A stretch of 18,145 bases of DNA from an uncultured bacterium (GCA_905215855.1 CAJMRT010000039.1:1-18145), one strand, 5' to 3'. Shown: positions 1 through 8,827, numbered from the stretch's first letter. Program-made: numbers and translations. Notes: generated from the sequence alone by a model not told the origin.

Positions 1-1138
<1,138 letters not shown>

Positions 1139-1184
1139 GTCTTTCCCTCTATCCGTTATATAAATTTCACAACACTATATGGTT

Positions 1185-1213
1185 ACTATAACACACTTTT
1201 TTCGTTATATCAA
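1185..1213 (-). promoter_or_regulatory. Promoter of the methyltransferase gene
   Basis: On the minus strand TTGATA (1213-1208), a 17-base spacer and TATAGT (1190-1185) give a sigma-A-type promoter with five of six matches in each box. Transcription would begin near 1178, leaving about 40 bases of leader before the TTG start. A long palindrome ends only two bases upstream of the -35 box. Confidence 0.7.
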
Positions 1214-1215
1214 CA

Positions 1216-1242
1216 AATTTAGTGAATTTATTTCACTAAATT
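1216..1242. promoter_or_regulatory. 27-bp perfect palindrome abutting the methyltransferase -35 box, probable operator
   Basis: Arms AATTTAGTGAA (1216-1226) and TTCACTAAATT (1232-1242) are perfect reverse complements around a five-base centre. There is no GC-rich stem or following T-run, so it is more likely a protein-binding operator than a terminator. Related half-sites TTGTGAAA occur at 1261-1268 (+) and 1172-1165 (-), the latter in the leader. The binding protein is unknown. Confidence 0.6.
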
Positions 1243-1301
1243 ATACTATTTCGCCAATTATTGTGAAATATTTTAACATTCGTATCAAAACAATGGCATA
1301 A

Positions 1302-1330
1302 AAAAACGGTGAGCAATGCCCACCGTTTTT
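1302..1330 (-). terminator. Intrinsic terminator of the sigH/zinc-ribbon transcript, probably bidirectional
   Basis: Arms AAAAACGGTG (1302-1311) and CACCGTTTTT (1321-1330) flank a nine-base loop, with a run of six A before the left arm's CGG (1301-1306) and five T after the right arm's CCG. On the minus strand the stem is followed by a U-run, so it can end the leftward transcript from the zinc-ribbon gene and insulate the methyltransferase promoter. The remaining AT-rich bases between it and the zinc-ribbon stop (1331-1441) show nothing else recognisable. Confidence 0.8.
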
Positions 1331-1441
1331 GTGTTTAGCTTTTTTAATTTGAAATTAGTCTGAAGATAATCAAGCTTTTAAAATTAAAATATTTAACCTC
1401 AGTTACGAGAAATTAAACTAAAACAATAAAAATTCAATTAA

Positions 1442-1720
1442 TTATTCAGCTGCTTTTCTTTTTGCAAAACATTCGCTGCAATAGTAGCTTTTGCCTTCAA
1501 CAGGCTTGAAAGGAATCTTTGCAATTCCGCCGCATTCAGCGCAAACGGTTTCAAAGAACTCTCTCTCTGTCTTGGCAGCATTTTTACGAGCCTGTCTGCA
1601 AGCCTTGCAACGCTGCGGTTCGTTTGTGAAACCCTTTTCAGCGTAAAATTCCTGCTCTCCTGCAGTAAAAACAAATTCGTTTCCGCATTCTTTGCAGACA
1701 AGTGTCTTATCTTCGTACAT
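1442..1720 (-). CDS. Small zinc-ribbon protein with four CxxC pairs
   Basis: A 92-aa soluble protein with CxxC pairs at C9/C12, C38/C41, C60/C63 and C81/C84, enough for two zinc sites. The first half, with the CKECG...FYAEKGF..EPQRCKACR pattern, matches the probable zinc-binding (zf-trcl-like) family; the second half is another CxxC ribbon. The biochemical role is not known; nucleic-acid or protein binding is only an inference. The ATG is preceded by GAGAGG at good distance. It lies 87 bases downstream of the sigma-factor gene on the same strand, with no promoter that I can call, so the two are probably cotranscribed and end at the terminator at 1302-1330. Confidence 0.85.
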   Translation of the reverse strand: MYEDKTLVCKECGNEFVFTAGEQEFYAEKGFTNEPQRCKACRQARKNAAKTEREFFETVCAECGGIAKIPFKPVEGKSYYCSECFAKRKAAE

Positions 1721-1807
1721 TGGTATTTACCTCTCTTTTTCTACCTCTCGGAGGTTAGTTTGTTGCCCTGTGCGGAGTTGCACCGCAATACTGTTTAAGG
1801 ACATATG

Positions 1808-2395
1808 CTATTTTTGCAATCCGACACGAACCTTTTTTCTTGCTCTTTGCAAGGCATTGTCAACCGCCTTTTCGGTCACGGAAAGCCTTTCGGCAATCTC
1901 TTTATAGCTCAAGCCGTTGCCGTAGAGCATAAGAACATCGTATTCGGACTTTGACAGCACACTTTGAAGTCGCAACAGCAACTGGTCAAGCTGTTCTCTG
2001 CACATCAAAAGTTCTTCGGGAGTTTTGGCGGAATCTTCAATCGACTCGCCCACATCATCCATCGGAACAATGCTTGACAAGGGAATGGCTTTTTTCTGCT
2101 CTCCCCGTCTGATTATCGAAATAAATCTTCTCTCAACAACAACCGACATATAGCTTTTAAAGTTTGCACCGCCGTTTTGATTAAAGGCTTTGCAGGAACA
2201 AAGCAATCCCACAAGTCCCTCCTGAACAAAGTCATTGTGTTCATAGCCCTCTGCCGAAAACTTTCGTGCAATTATGCTGATTGTGTCAAGATATCTTACG
2301 ACAAGCTCATCAAAAGCACGGTCATCACCAATACTCACAAAATGTGCAAGCTGTGCGTCGGATAAAGTACCGTAGGATTTTTGCAATTCGGTCAT
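1808..2395 (-). CDS. sigH: SigH/Spo0H-like sigma-70 family RNA polymerase sigma factor
   Basis: A 195-aa sigma factor. Region 2 is visible as RKFSAEGYEHNDFVQEGLVGLL, resembling the core-binding segment of Bacillus SigH, followed by FKSYMSVVVERRFISIIRR. Region 4 near the C terminus has a helix-turn-helix (LSYKEIAERLSVTEKAVDNALQ), close to the NALQRxKRK ending of SigH. Such factors direct RNA polymerase to stationary-phase, sporulation-initiation or competence genes. Overall similarity to SigH is clear by eye, but other alternative sigma factors share these motifs and no sporulation genes lie nearby to decide. The ATG is preceded by AGGGG. It is slightly shorter than B. subtilis SigH (about 218 aa). 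Transcribed divergently from comM. Confidence 0.82.
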   Translation of the reverse strand: MTELQKSYGTLSDAQLAHFVSIGDDRAFDELVVRYLDTISIIARKFSAEGYEHNDFVQEGLVGLLCSCKAFNQNGGANFKSYMSVVVERRFISIIRRGEQKKAIPLSSIVPMDDVGESIEDSAKTPEELLMCREQLDQLLLRLQSVLSKSEYDVLMLYGNGLSYKEIAERLSVTEKAVDNALQRARKKVRVGLQK

Positions 2396-2430
2396 AACCT
2401 GCCCCTAATACTTATTCTTATACGCTTAAT

Positions 2431-2457
2431 AGTATAACAAAAACGCACAAATGTCAA
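2431..2457 (-). promoter_or_regulatory. Candidate sigH promoter
   Basis: On the minus strand a perfect TTGACA (2457-2452) is followed after 15 bases by TATACT (2436-2431), with TG one base before the -10 box (extended -10). The spacer is short, which is the reason for moderate confidence. It lies about 35 bases upstream of the sigH ATG. Confidence 0.5.
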
Positions 2458-2553
2458 CAACCCGAAAGCAATTTCTGTAATATTGCATTATGATATGGAA
2501 ATTAATTGTGCAAAATAGCTGAAATAAAGTCGAAATTACATACATTATGAAAC

Positions 2554-2582
2554 TTGTTAAGAGAAAAGGAAAATGGTATAAT
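2554..2582 (+). promoter_or_regulatory. comM promoter
   Basis: TTGTTA (2554-2559), a 17-base spacer and a perfect TATAAT (2577-2582) lie 47 bases upstream of the comM ATG. The 2461-2553 segment between this and the divergent sigH promoter is AT-rich with no other signal I can support. Confidence 0.75.
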
Positions 2583-2629
2583 AAAATATGTTTTACTTAA
2601 TTTCAAATTAACGGTCTGGAGGAATTTTG

Positions 2630-4165
2630 ATGGTTGTTACCTGCAACAGCTTTGGTGTGAGCGGTATGGACGGCTACAAGGTTGAGCTTGAAGCGTCAAT
2701 GTATTACGGCACACGGGAATTTGATATGGTAGGTCTGCCCGACGCCGCCGTGCGTGAGAGCAAGGACAGGGTTCTCAGTGCATTAAAAAACTGCGGCTTT
2801 AAATATCCTGCCGCACACACAACAGTAAACCTTGCTCCTGCCGATATCAAAAAAGAAGGGCCTATTTACGATTTGCCTATTGCGGTTGCAATTCTTGTAC
2901 TGCTCAATCAGATTAAAAGCAGCATCTCCGACTGCGCATTCATCGGCGAGCTTTCGCTTTCGGGAGAAGTCAGAGGAATCAACGGAGTTCTGCCCATGGT
3001 TATCAAGGCGAAGGAATGCGGTATAAAGAAAATTTATGTTCCGAAAGCCAACGCAAGCGAGGGCGCTGTTGTTGACGGAATTGAAGTGTATGGTATTGAC
3101 AACATTCTTCAACTGAAAGATTATCTCAATCACATTCTCGAACCTGCACCCGCAAAGCCGAATACACATTCTCCCACGGAAGAACGAGACTACATTCCGG
3201 ATTTCTCCCAGGTAAAAGGTCAGCTTGAGGTGAAGCGTGCGCTTGAAATTGCCGCTGCCGGCGGTCACAATATTCTGCTCATAGGCCCTCCGGGTTCGGG
3301 CAAAAGTATGCTTGCAAAACGGGTTCCGTCAATTCTGCCCGATATGAGCTTTGACGAAATGATTGAAACGACAAAAATCCACTCAATTGCAGGAACGCTA
3401 AAGCATGACGGACTTATCACAACACGGCCGTTCCGTTCACCTCACCACACGGTAACGCCCGTAGGACTTGGCGGAGGAGGTACGGGAACTATCAGACCGG
3501 GTGAGGTTTCGCTTGCAAACAACGGTGTGCTGTTCCTTGACGAGCTGCCCGAATTTTCAAGAACGGCACTTGAAGTTCTCCGTCAGCCGATTGAGGACGG
3601 CTCTATCACAATTTCAAGAGCAGGTCAGAAATGCACCTATCCGTGTTCGATTATGGTGGTTGCCGCAATGAACCCATGTCCGTGCGGATATTACGGTGAT
3701 CCGACAAGAAAATGCACCTGTTCGGAACAGAAGATAAAACGCTACCTCAACCGCATTTCGGGTCCGCTTCTCGACCGTTTTGATATCCATGTAGAAGTGC
3801 CTGCCGTGAAATTTGAAGAACTGCGTGACACTTCATCTGCCGAATGTTCCGCCGACATCAAAAAGAGAGCCGACAGAGCAAGAGAAATTCAGCGTGAAAG
3901 ATTTAAGGACAGTAAAACAACCTGCAACGCAAAAATTAACGCAGAGCAGTTTGAAAAGGTCTGCGTAATTGATAAAGAGGCTGAACAGACGCTCAAAGAC
4001 GCTTTTGAAAGTTTAGGACTTACCGCAAGAGCGTATGACAGGGTTTTGAAAGTTGCAAGAACGATTGCCGATTTGGACGAGTCAGAAATAATCCGCTCCG
4101 AGCATGTTCTTGAGGCGGTTCAATACCGCAGTCTTGACCGCAAATATTGGCAAAATAGAACTTAA
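2630..4165 (+). CDS. comM: ComM/YifB family Mg-chelatase-like AAA+ ATPase
   Basis: A 511-aa protein with the standard YifB layout: an N-terminal Lon-protease-like (ChlI) fold, a central Mg-chelatase AAA+ module and a C-terminal Mg-chelatase domain. Walker A is GPPGSGKS at residues 219-226; Walker B is VLFLDE (300-305). A cysteine-rich insert NPCPCGY (348-354) with KCTC (361-364) is typical of the family. In naturally competent bacteria ComM is a hexameric helicase that helps branch migration during recombination of incoming DNA; in Clostridia the role is mainly inferred. The chosen ATG has GGAGG seven bases upstream; the adjacent in-frame TTG three bases earlier is too close to the ribosome site. 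Single gene from its own promoter. Confidence 0.94.
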   Translation: MVVTCNSFGVSGMDGYKVELEASMYYGTREFDMVGLPDAAVRESKDRVLSALKNCGFKYPAAHTTVNLAPADIKKEGPIYDLPIAVAILVLLNQIKSSISDCAFIGELSLSGEVRGINGVLPMVIKAKECGIKKIYVPKANASEGAVVDGIEVYGIDNILQLKDYLNHILEPAPAKPNTHSPTEERDYIPDFSQVKGQLEVKRALEIAAAGGHNILLIGPPGSGKSMLAKRVPSILPDMSFDEMIETTKIHSIAGTLKHDGLITTRPFRSPHHTVTPVGLGGGGTGTIRPGEVSLANNGVLFLDELPEFSRTALEVLRQPIEDGSITISRAGQKCTYPCSIMVVAAMNPCPCGYYGDPTRKCTCSEQKIKRYLNRISGPLLDRFDIHVEVPAVKFEELRDTSSAECSADIKKRADRAREIQRERFKDSKTTCNAKINAEQFEKVCVIDKEAEQTLKDAFESLGLTARAYDRVLKVARTIADLDESEIIRSEHVLEAVQYRSLDRKYWQNRT

Positions 4166-4194
4166 TGCACTACACAAGAAATTAAAAATATTAC

Positions 4195-4223
4195 TTTTAA
4201 AAATCACGGCTTTATGCTATACT
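4195..4223 (+). promoter_or_regulatory. Promoter of the DUF1858-trmK-nif3 operon
   Basis: An extended -10, TG-C-TATACT (TG at 4215-4216, box at 4218-4223), is 17 bases from a weak -35 TTTTAA (4195-4200). The predicted start site is near 4230, the first base of the inverted repeat that follows. Confidence 0.5.
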
Positions 4224-4230
4224 ACTATAG

Positions 4231-4253
4231 TGCAACATCAAAGCGATGTTGCA
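4231..4253. promoter_or_regulatory. Perfect inverted repeat at the 5' end of the DUF1858 operon mRNA
   Basis: Arms TGCAACATC (4231-4239) and GATGTTGCA (4245-4253) surround a five-base loop. No T-run follows, so it is not a terminator for comM. Its position at the predicted +1 fits either a 5'-terminal stem-loop that stabilises the mRNA or an operator for a dimeric repressor. I do not recognise a known regulator's site. Confidence 0.55.
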
Positions 4254-4280
4254 GTTTCATGACACAGGAGGTTTTTTATA

Positions 4281-4475
4281 ATGGAAATTACAAAGAATTC
4301 AATCATCGGTGATGTTCTTGATCAGTACCCTGACACAGCAGAGCTTTTCTTCAGCATCGGTATGCACTGCCTTGGCTGTCCTGCATCACGAGGCGAAACG
4401 ATTGAAGAGGCTTGTATGGTACACGGTGCAGATGCAGACGCACTCGTTGCAGACCTTAACAAAGCAATTGCATAA
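4281..4475 (+). CDS. DUF1858 domain protein (redox-disulfide type)
   Basis: A 64-aa protein made entirely of a DUF1858 domain, the 'hybrid-cluster-protein-associated redox disulfide' type. Visible marks are the opening I-T-x-x-S-I-I-G-D-V-L-like segment, then PDTAELFFSIGMHCLGCPAS with the CxxC pair (C34, C37) and the GETIEEA stretch that follows it. The cysteine pair suggests thiol redox or metal binding, but the true function is unknown. AGGAGG lies nine bases before the ATG. The stop codon shares one base with the trmK start (TAATG), so translation is probably coupled. This tiny domain leading a TrmK-Nif3 operon may sense anaerobic redox state; that is speculation. Confidence 0.88.
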   Translation: MEITKNSIIGDVLDQYPDTAELFFSIGMHCLGCPASRGETIEEACMVHGADADALVADLNKAIA

Positions 4476-5140
4476 TGAACGGCGCATCTGATTTTTCGCT
4501 TGATAACCGTCTTGCACTTTGTGCGGACTTTGTGCGTGACGGAGCAAAGGTTGCCGATATCGGCACAGACCATGCCTATCTTCCGGTGTGGCTGTGCCGT
4601 ATTGGCAGATGCGACACAGCGATTGCCGCAGACATCAACCCCCTGCCCCTTGAACGGGGAATTGAAACAATTAACAACAGCGGTCTTAACAATCGAATTG
4701 AAGCAAGGCTTTCAAACGGTCTTGAAAAAATTTCGGGTAATGAGGCTGATGACATAGTAATTGCAGGAATGGGCGGAGAACTCATTTCGCAGATTATCGA
4801 AAACTGGGAGTTTTCAAAGGACAGGTCAAAGCACTTTATTCTTCAGCCTATGACCAAAAGTGAAGAGCTTATGCGTTGGCTGTTTGCAAACGGTTTCAGC
4901 GTTATCAAGCGTGACTGCTGTACTGCCGCAAACAAGTGCTACACCATAATTCTTGCCGAATACAGCGGTGAGGTTCGCACGGTATCCGAAAGCGACCTTT
5001 TCCTTTACGGGCTTGATCCGAAAAACAACTCCATGCACCGCAGATTTATTGAAGGCTGTGTGCGCAGACTTTTAAAACAGGCTAAGGGCAACCCTGTCTG
5101 TGCCGAAACCGCACGCATTCTTGAGGAGAGCTTTAAGTGA
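4475..5140 (+). CDS. trmK: tRNA (adenine(22)-N1)-methyltransferase TrmK
   Basis: A 221-aa class I SAM-dependent methyltransferase. The motif I segment VADIGTDHAYLPVWL (residues 26-40) and IVIAGMGGELI downstream are characteristic of the TrmK/YqfN family, which methylates N1 of A22 in certain bacterial tRNAs in the cytosol. The start overlaps the preceding stop by one base (TAATG) and has no strong ribosome site of its own, consistent with translational coupling. It overlaps the next gene by four bases (GTGA). Adjacency of trmK with a Nif3-like gene is conserved in Bacillota (yqfN-yqfO), which supports both calls. Confidence 0.93.
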   Translation: MNGASDFSLDNRLALCADFVRDGAKVADIGTDHAYLPVWLCRIGRCDTAIAADINPLPLERGIETINNSGLNNRIEARLSNGLEKISGNEADDIVIAGMGGELISQIIENWEFSKDRSKHFILQPMTKSEELMRWLFANGFSVIKRDCCTAANKCYTIILAEYSGEVRTVSESDLFLYGLDPKNNSMHRRFIEGCVRRLLKQAKGNPVCAETARILEESFK

Positions 5141-5895
5141 AAACCATAAACGATATACTTAATTTTTTTGAAGAATTTGCGCCCTGTGCAACTCAGATGA
5201 GTTTTGACAATGCAGGGCTTATTGTGGGCGACAAATACACAGCCGTAAGCCGTGTGCTTGTCGCTCTTGACATTACGGAAGATGTTGTGAATGAGGCGGA
5301 AAGTCTGGGATGTGAGCTGATTATCAGTCATCATCCCGTAATTTTTGCCCCGATAAAAAGGCTTTCGCCTTCTTCCGTTCCCTATATGCTTGCACAAAAG
5401 GGTATTTCCGCCGTTTGTATGCACACCAACCTTGACCTTGGCGAAAAGTTCGGAGTGAACATCTGTCTTGCAGACGCGCTCGGAGTCAAAAAAACCGTGC
5501 TGTCGGAACTTGGCGAGTGTATGTTCACGGGCGAGCTTGAGAGCGAAACCGATATTCACGATTTTGCAAAGCTTGCAAAGAAAAATCTTGACTGCAAAGG
5601 ACTTCGCTACACCGACATTAAAGGCAGGGTTAAAAAGGTTGCCGTATCGTCGGGTGCAGGCGGTTCAAATGTGTTTGATGCGGCTTTGGCGGGTGTTGAT
5701 GTGCTTGTCACGGGAGAAATCAAGCACCATGAGATTATCGCCGCAAATTCACTCGGAATTGACATTATTGACGCAGGTCACTTCAAAAGTGAAGATATTG
5801 TAATTTTACCGCTTGTAAACAAGCTTTCAAAAGAATTTTCCGAGATTGTTTTTACAAAATCGCAATCCTGTGACGATATGATTAAATTTATTTAA
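5137..5895 (+). CDS. Nif3-like dinuclear metal-centre protein (YqfO/YbgI family)
   Basis: A 252-aa Nif3 family protein. Expected metal ligands are present: H65/H66 in ISHHPVIF, H96 and D100 in MHTNLD, and H215/E219 in DAGHFKSED. The family forms toroidal hexamers with two metals per subunit; some members have been linked to GTP cyclohydrolase 1 type 2-like activity, but the cellular role is unsettled. The length matches the short form (E. coli YbgI, about 247 aa), without the PII/CutA-like insertion of the longer B. subtilis YqfO. Translation starts at GTG overlapping the trmK stop (GTGA), with GGAG upstream. It is the last gene of its operon. Confidence 0.9.
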   Translation: MKTINDILNFFEEFAPCATQMSFDNAGLIVGDKYTAVSRVLVALDITEDVVNEAESLGCELIISHHPVIFAPIKRLSPSSVPYMLAQKGISAVCMHTNLDLGEKFGVNICLADALGVKKTVLSELGECMFTGELESETDIHDFAKLAKKNLDCKGLRYTDIKGRVKKVAVSSGAGGSNVFDAALAGVDVLVTGEIKHHEIIAANSLGIDIIDAGHFKSEDIVILPLVNKLSKEFSEIVFTKSQSCDDMIKFI

Positions 5896-5923
5896 CCTGT
5901 AAGCATCATTATCAAAATATTTG

Positions 5924-5952
5924 TTGCATAATTTGTTACAATTTGATATAAT
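5924..5952 (+). promoter_or_regulatory. Promoter of the trmB operon
   Basis: TTGCAT (5924-5929), exactly 17 bases, then a perfect TATAAT (5947-5952), about 60 bases before the trmB ATG. The boxes and spacing are the same as in the recA promoter at 12200-12228. No other convincing promoter is seen until recA, so it may serve trmB through prmC. Confidence 0.75.
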
Positions 5953-5978
5953 GATACGGTAAATTACTATATGTGGTA

Positions 5979-5997
5979 GTGCGCCGTCTGTACGCAC
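5979..5997 (+). other. Possible stem-loop in the trmB leader
   Basis: GTGCG (5979-5983) pairs with CGCAC (5993-5997) across a nine-base loop, a few bases before the GAGG ribosome site. The stem is short; it might affect leader stability or trmB translation, or be chance. Confidence 0.3.
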
Positions 5998-6013
5998 CGC
6001 AAAATGAGGTATT

Positions 6014-6682
6014 ATGAGAATCAGAAAAAAGAAATGGGCAGAACCGGAGCTTTCCGTTTGCGACTTTTATGTAAAGAATCCCGAAGAAAACGCCGGAAAA
6101 TGGATGCAGGCTTTCAAAAAGGAACAGCCGTTGTATCTTGAAATCGGCTGCGGCAAAGGCGGTTTTGCGGGACAGCTTGCGCTTAAAAATCCCGACAAAA
6201 ACATTATCGCACTTGACATCAAGGTTGATATGCTCGGCGTCGGCAGAAGAACAATTGTAAAGCTTTTTGAGGACGCAGGCAAAACGCAGGATGATATTAC
6301 AAATCTTTTACTTGTAAAGTACAATGTTGAAATGCTTGACAAAATCATTACGGCTGACGATAAGATTGACAGACTTTTCATCAACTTCTGTAATCCGTGG
6401 CCGAGAGCAAAGCACAAAAAGCGCAGACTTACATACTACAAAAAGCTTGAAATGTACAAAACATTTTTGAAGCCGGACAGCGAAATTCGTTTCAAAACCG
6501 ATGATGACGAGCTGTTTGATGAAAGTCTTGAATACTTCGAGCAGAGCGGATATGAAATTTTGTACCTTACCCGTGATTTGCACGCAAGCAATGTTACGGA
6601 CAATATTGAAACGGAGCATGAAAAAATGTTCTCCGAGGAGGGCATAAAAATCAAGTATCTTATTGCAAGGCAAAAGACTTAA
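6014..6682 (+). CDS. trmB: tRNA (guanine(46)-N7)-methyltransferase TrmB
   Basis: A 222-aa SAM-dependent methyltransferase that makes m7G46 in the variable loop of tRNAs. The SAM-binding motif is LEIGCGKGGF (residues 42-51). The family signature around the active site reads NFCNPWPRAKHKKRRLT (124-140), and the conserved TDD follows at 162-164 in FKTDDDELF. The usual form of the signature has Asp before PWP; here it is Asn (N127), a variant that I believe also occurs in related Clostridia. The ATG is preceded by a close GAGG. It is first in a long same-strand run. Confidence 0.95.
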   Translation: MRIRKKKWAEPELSVCDFYVKNPEENAGKWMQAFKKEQPLYLEIGCGKGGFAGQLALKNPDKNIIALDIKVDMLGVGRRTIVKLFEDAGKTQDDITNLLLVKYNVEMLDKIITADDKIDRLFINFCNPWPRAKHKKRRLTYYKKLEMYKTFLKPDSEIRFKTDDDELFDESLEYFEQSGYEILYLTRDLHASNVTDNIETEHEKMFSEEGIKIKYLIARQKT

Positions 6683-6713
6683 AGAATCAAAATAAATGGC
6701 AGGGGGATTTTTT

Positions 6714-8051
6714 GTGAAGATTAAAAAACTGATTTCGGCTGTGCTTTTCGGCTCAATGCTTTTATGTATGAGCGGCTGCAATATTTCCGATTTCAGTGCC
6801 GACAATCTTCTCCGACCTCCCAAGGCAGTCGGCGACGAGGCTGAAATTGAACAGCTTATTGCCAAAACCGCCGACAGCGGATACACGCTTAAGTATCCGA
6901 AAAACGGAAAATTCCGCAGTGCGATAATTATGACTGACCTTGACGGCAACGAAAGCAACGAGGCTGTTGCTTTTTTCCGCAACAGTGCCGAAACCTCTTC
7001 GGTTCATATGCTCGTTATGTATTCAAAGGATAATTCGTGGAAGATTGCATCCGACAACATCTTTGAAACAACGGATATTGACAGCGTCGATTTTGCGGAT
7101 TTAACCGGCAACGGAAAGGCTGAAATCATCGTTAATTCAACAACCTACACTCCGAATGTCGGCAAGCTTTTCTGCTATTCCTACTCAGACGGAAAGACAA
7201 GCGATGTCGGTTCGGGTCAAAGCTGTTCAAGCTTTGTTACAGGTGATTTTGACGGTGACGGAACAAATGAAATTATGTCGCTTGTTCTCTACACAACCGA
7301 AAATGAAGCACTTGCGTCAATGCTTGATTACAACGATGACAACAAGAGTCTTTATGCCAAAGCGATGGCAAATATGGACCCGAATGTTGCAAAATACAAA
7401 AACATTGCCGTTACAAAACTTGAGGGCGATGTTGCGGGAGTTGTTGTTGACGGCACTTCGGCAAGCGAGGTTACAAATACTCAGGTGATTTTTTACAGCC
7501 GTGAGCTTGCAATATTGCGTAATCCTCTGTTTAAGGAAAAAACAAAAAACATTACCGAACGCACTTCATCCGTCATCTGTTCCGACATTGACAAAGACGG
7601 CAAGCTTGAAATTCCTGTTACGCTTGCTCTTCCAAAGCAAAAGGGCGATACCAAGAACATCTATGCAGACAAAATCATCTGGAACGGTTTTGATACCGTA
7701 AAGGAAAATCTTATAGAAAAGCAGACAGCTGTTATAAACTATGATTTTATGTTTATGATGAACTATCCCGATAAGTGGGATGAAAACAAGGTTACGGCAA
7801 TTACAGACCTAAAAAAAGGAACTACCTCATTTTTCGCATGGAACGGTTCAAAGCTTGATACAGAGCTTTTTGAAATAAAGGTGCTGCCGATAAACGAATG
7901 GGAATCCGGAAAATCAAACAATTTTACACTTATTACAAAAGACGATAAATATGCATATACATTTAATAATATAAATCCCGACACACAGATTTCGCTAAGT
8001 GATGACGAAATCAAGACAGGTTTTTCCACACTTGCACAGTCGGGAATCTGA
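6714..8051 (+). CDS. Lipoprotein with FG-GAP/VCBS-like repeats
   Basis: A 445-aa predicted lipoprotein. A basic n-region, a hydrophobic stretch and the lipobox MSGC (C22) indicate export and lipid anchoring on the outer face of the membrane. The body has regularly placed Ca-binding-loop-like motifs: DLDGNESNE (75-83), DLTGNGKAE (129-137), DFDGDGTNE (178-186) and DIDKDGKLE (291-299). These are typical of FG-GAP/VCBS beta-propeller blades. No catalytic residues are recognisable, so a binding or scaffold role is more likely. The GTG start is chosen because AGGGGG lies about seven bases upstream and gives a normal signal peptide; an in-frame ATG at 6696 would precede that ribosome site. It sits 31 bases after trmB and 22 bases before a two-component system, hinting at a link to sensing. 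Confidence 0.82.
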   Translation: MKIKKLISAVLFGSMLLCMSGCNISDFSADNLLRPPKAVGDEAEIEQLIAKTADSGYTLKYPKNGKFRSAIIMTDLDGNESNEAVAFFRNSAETSSVHMLVMYSKDNSWKIASDNIFETTDIDSVDFADLTGNGKAEIIVNSTTYTPNVGKLFCYSYSDGKTSDVGSGQSCSSFVTGDFDGDGTNEIMSLVLYTTENEALASMLDYNDDNKSLYAKAMANMDPNVAKYKNIAVTKLEGDVAGVVVDGTSASEVTNTQVIFYSRELAILRNPLFKEKTKNITERTSSVICSDIDKDGKLEIPVTLALPKQKGDTKNIYADKIIWNGFDTVKENLIEKQTAVINYDFMFMMNYPDKWDENKVTAITDLKKGTTSFFAWNGSKLDTELFEIKVLPINEWESGKSNNFTLITKDDKYAYTFNNINPDTQISLSDDEIKTGFSTLAQSGI

Positions 8052-8073
8052 TCACAGCAACGGAGGTTTTGAT

Positions 8074-8781
8074 ATGAAAAAAATTCTTGTTTGTGAGGAT
8101 GAAGCGGCAATTCGTGACTTTGTCGTTATCAATCTTACAAGGGCAGGCTACGATGTAGTTGAGGCAGACTGCGGCGAAGCGGCTTTGCAGAAATATGAAG
8201 AAAACAACGGTGATTTTGATGTTGCCATTCTTGATGTTATGATGCCGGGTATTGACGGCTTTCAGGTTTGCAAGGAGCTGAGAAGTCGCAACGGCGGTAT
8301 CGGAATTATTATGCTTTCTGCCAAAACACAGGAAATGGACAAGGTAACAGGTCTTATGCTCGGTGCGGACGACTATGTTACAAAGCCTTTCTCACCGAGC
8401 GAGCTTCTTGCGAGAGTTGACTCACTCTACAGAAGAGTTGCACTTGCGCAGTCACATTCCGAAAACAACTTCAAAGAAGAGCTTAAATCAGGTGAGTTCA
8501 CACTCAATCTTCGCAACCGTGCTCTTATGAAAAGCGGCAAAATGATTGAACTCACACAGGTTGAATTCCAGATTATGGAATACTTCTTCTCAAATCCGGG
8601 TGTTGCACTCGACAGAATCGACATTCTCAACCATGTATGGGGTGACGCTTATGTCGGCGAGGATAAAATTGTCGATGTTAATATCCGCAGACTCAGAATG
8701 AAAGTTGAGGACGAACCGTCAAACCCAAAACACATCATCACAGTTTGGGGACTCGGCTACAAGTGGGATTCAGGCGAATAA
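8074..8781 (+). CDS. OmpR/PhoB-family response regulator
   Basis: A 235-aa response regulator. The receiver domain has acidic residues E8-D9-E10, the phosphoacceptor D54 in LDVMMPG, S82 and K104 in the TKPFSP segment. The C-terminal winged-helix DNA-binding domain (about 135-232) ends with DVNIRRLRMKVE and the VWGLGYKWD wing typical of OmpR/PhoB members. The ATG is fixed by GGAGG seven bases upstream. The partner kinase starts 46 bases downstream. Which stimulus and which promoters are controlled cannot be told; PhoB/WalR-like naming would be a guess. Confidence 0.95.
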   Translation: MKKILVCEDEAAIRDFVVINLTRAGYDVVEADCGEAALQKYEENNGDFDVAILDVMMPGIDGFQVCKELRSRNGGIGIIMLSAKTQEMDKVTGLMLGADDYVTKPFSPSELLARVDSLYRRVALAQSHSENNFKEELKSGEFTLNLRNRALMKSGKMIELTQVEFQIMEYFFSNPGVALDRIDILNHVWGDAYVGEDKIVDVNIRRLRMKVEDEPSNPKHIITVWGLGYKWDSGE

Positions 8782-8827
8782 TTCCGAGAAAATTCTGACA
8801 CAATCTATATAAAGGAGGGCGGCAACA

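Noticed and set aside
2627..2629. TTG start for comM
   Set aside because: Only four bases from the GGAGG; the adjacent ATG 2630 is better spaced.
5005..5559. Long antisense frame on the minus strand across trmK and nif3 (similarly 15413-15967 over pgsA and 6308-6982 over trmB)
   Set aside because: Opposite to clearly recognised genes; no family resemblance. They result from codon bias of the real genes.
7999..8073. Longer response regulator start at 7999
   Set aside because: It overlaps the end of the lipoprotein gene; ATG 8074 has a well-placed GGAGG and begins with the standard receiver strand KKILVCEDE.
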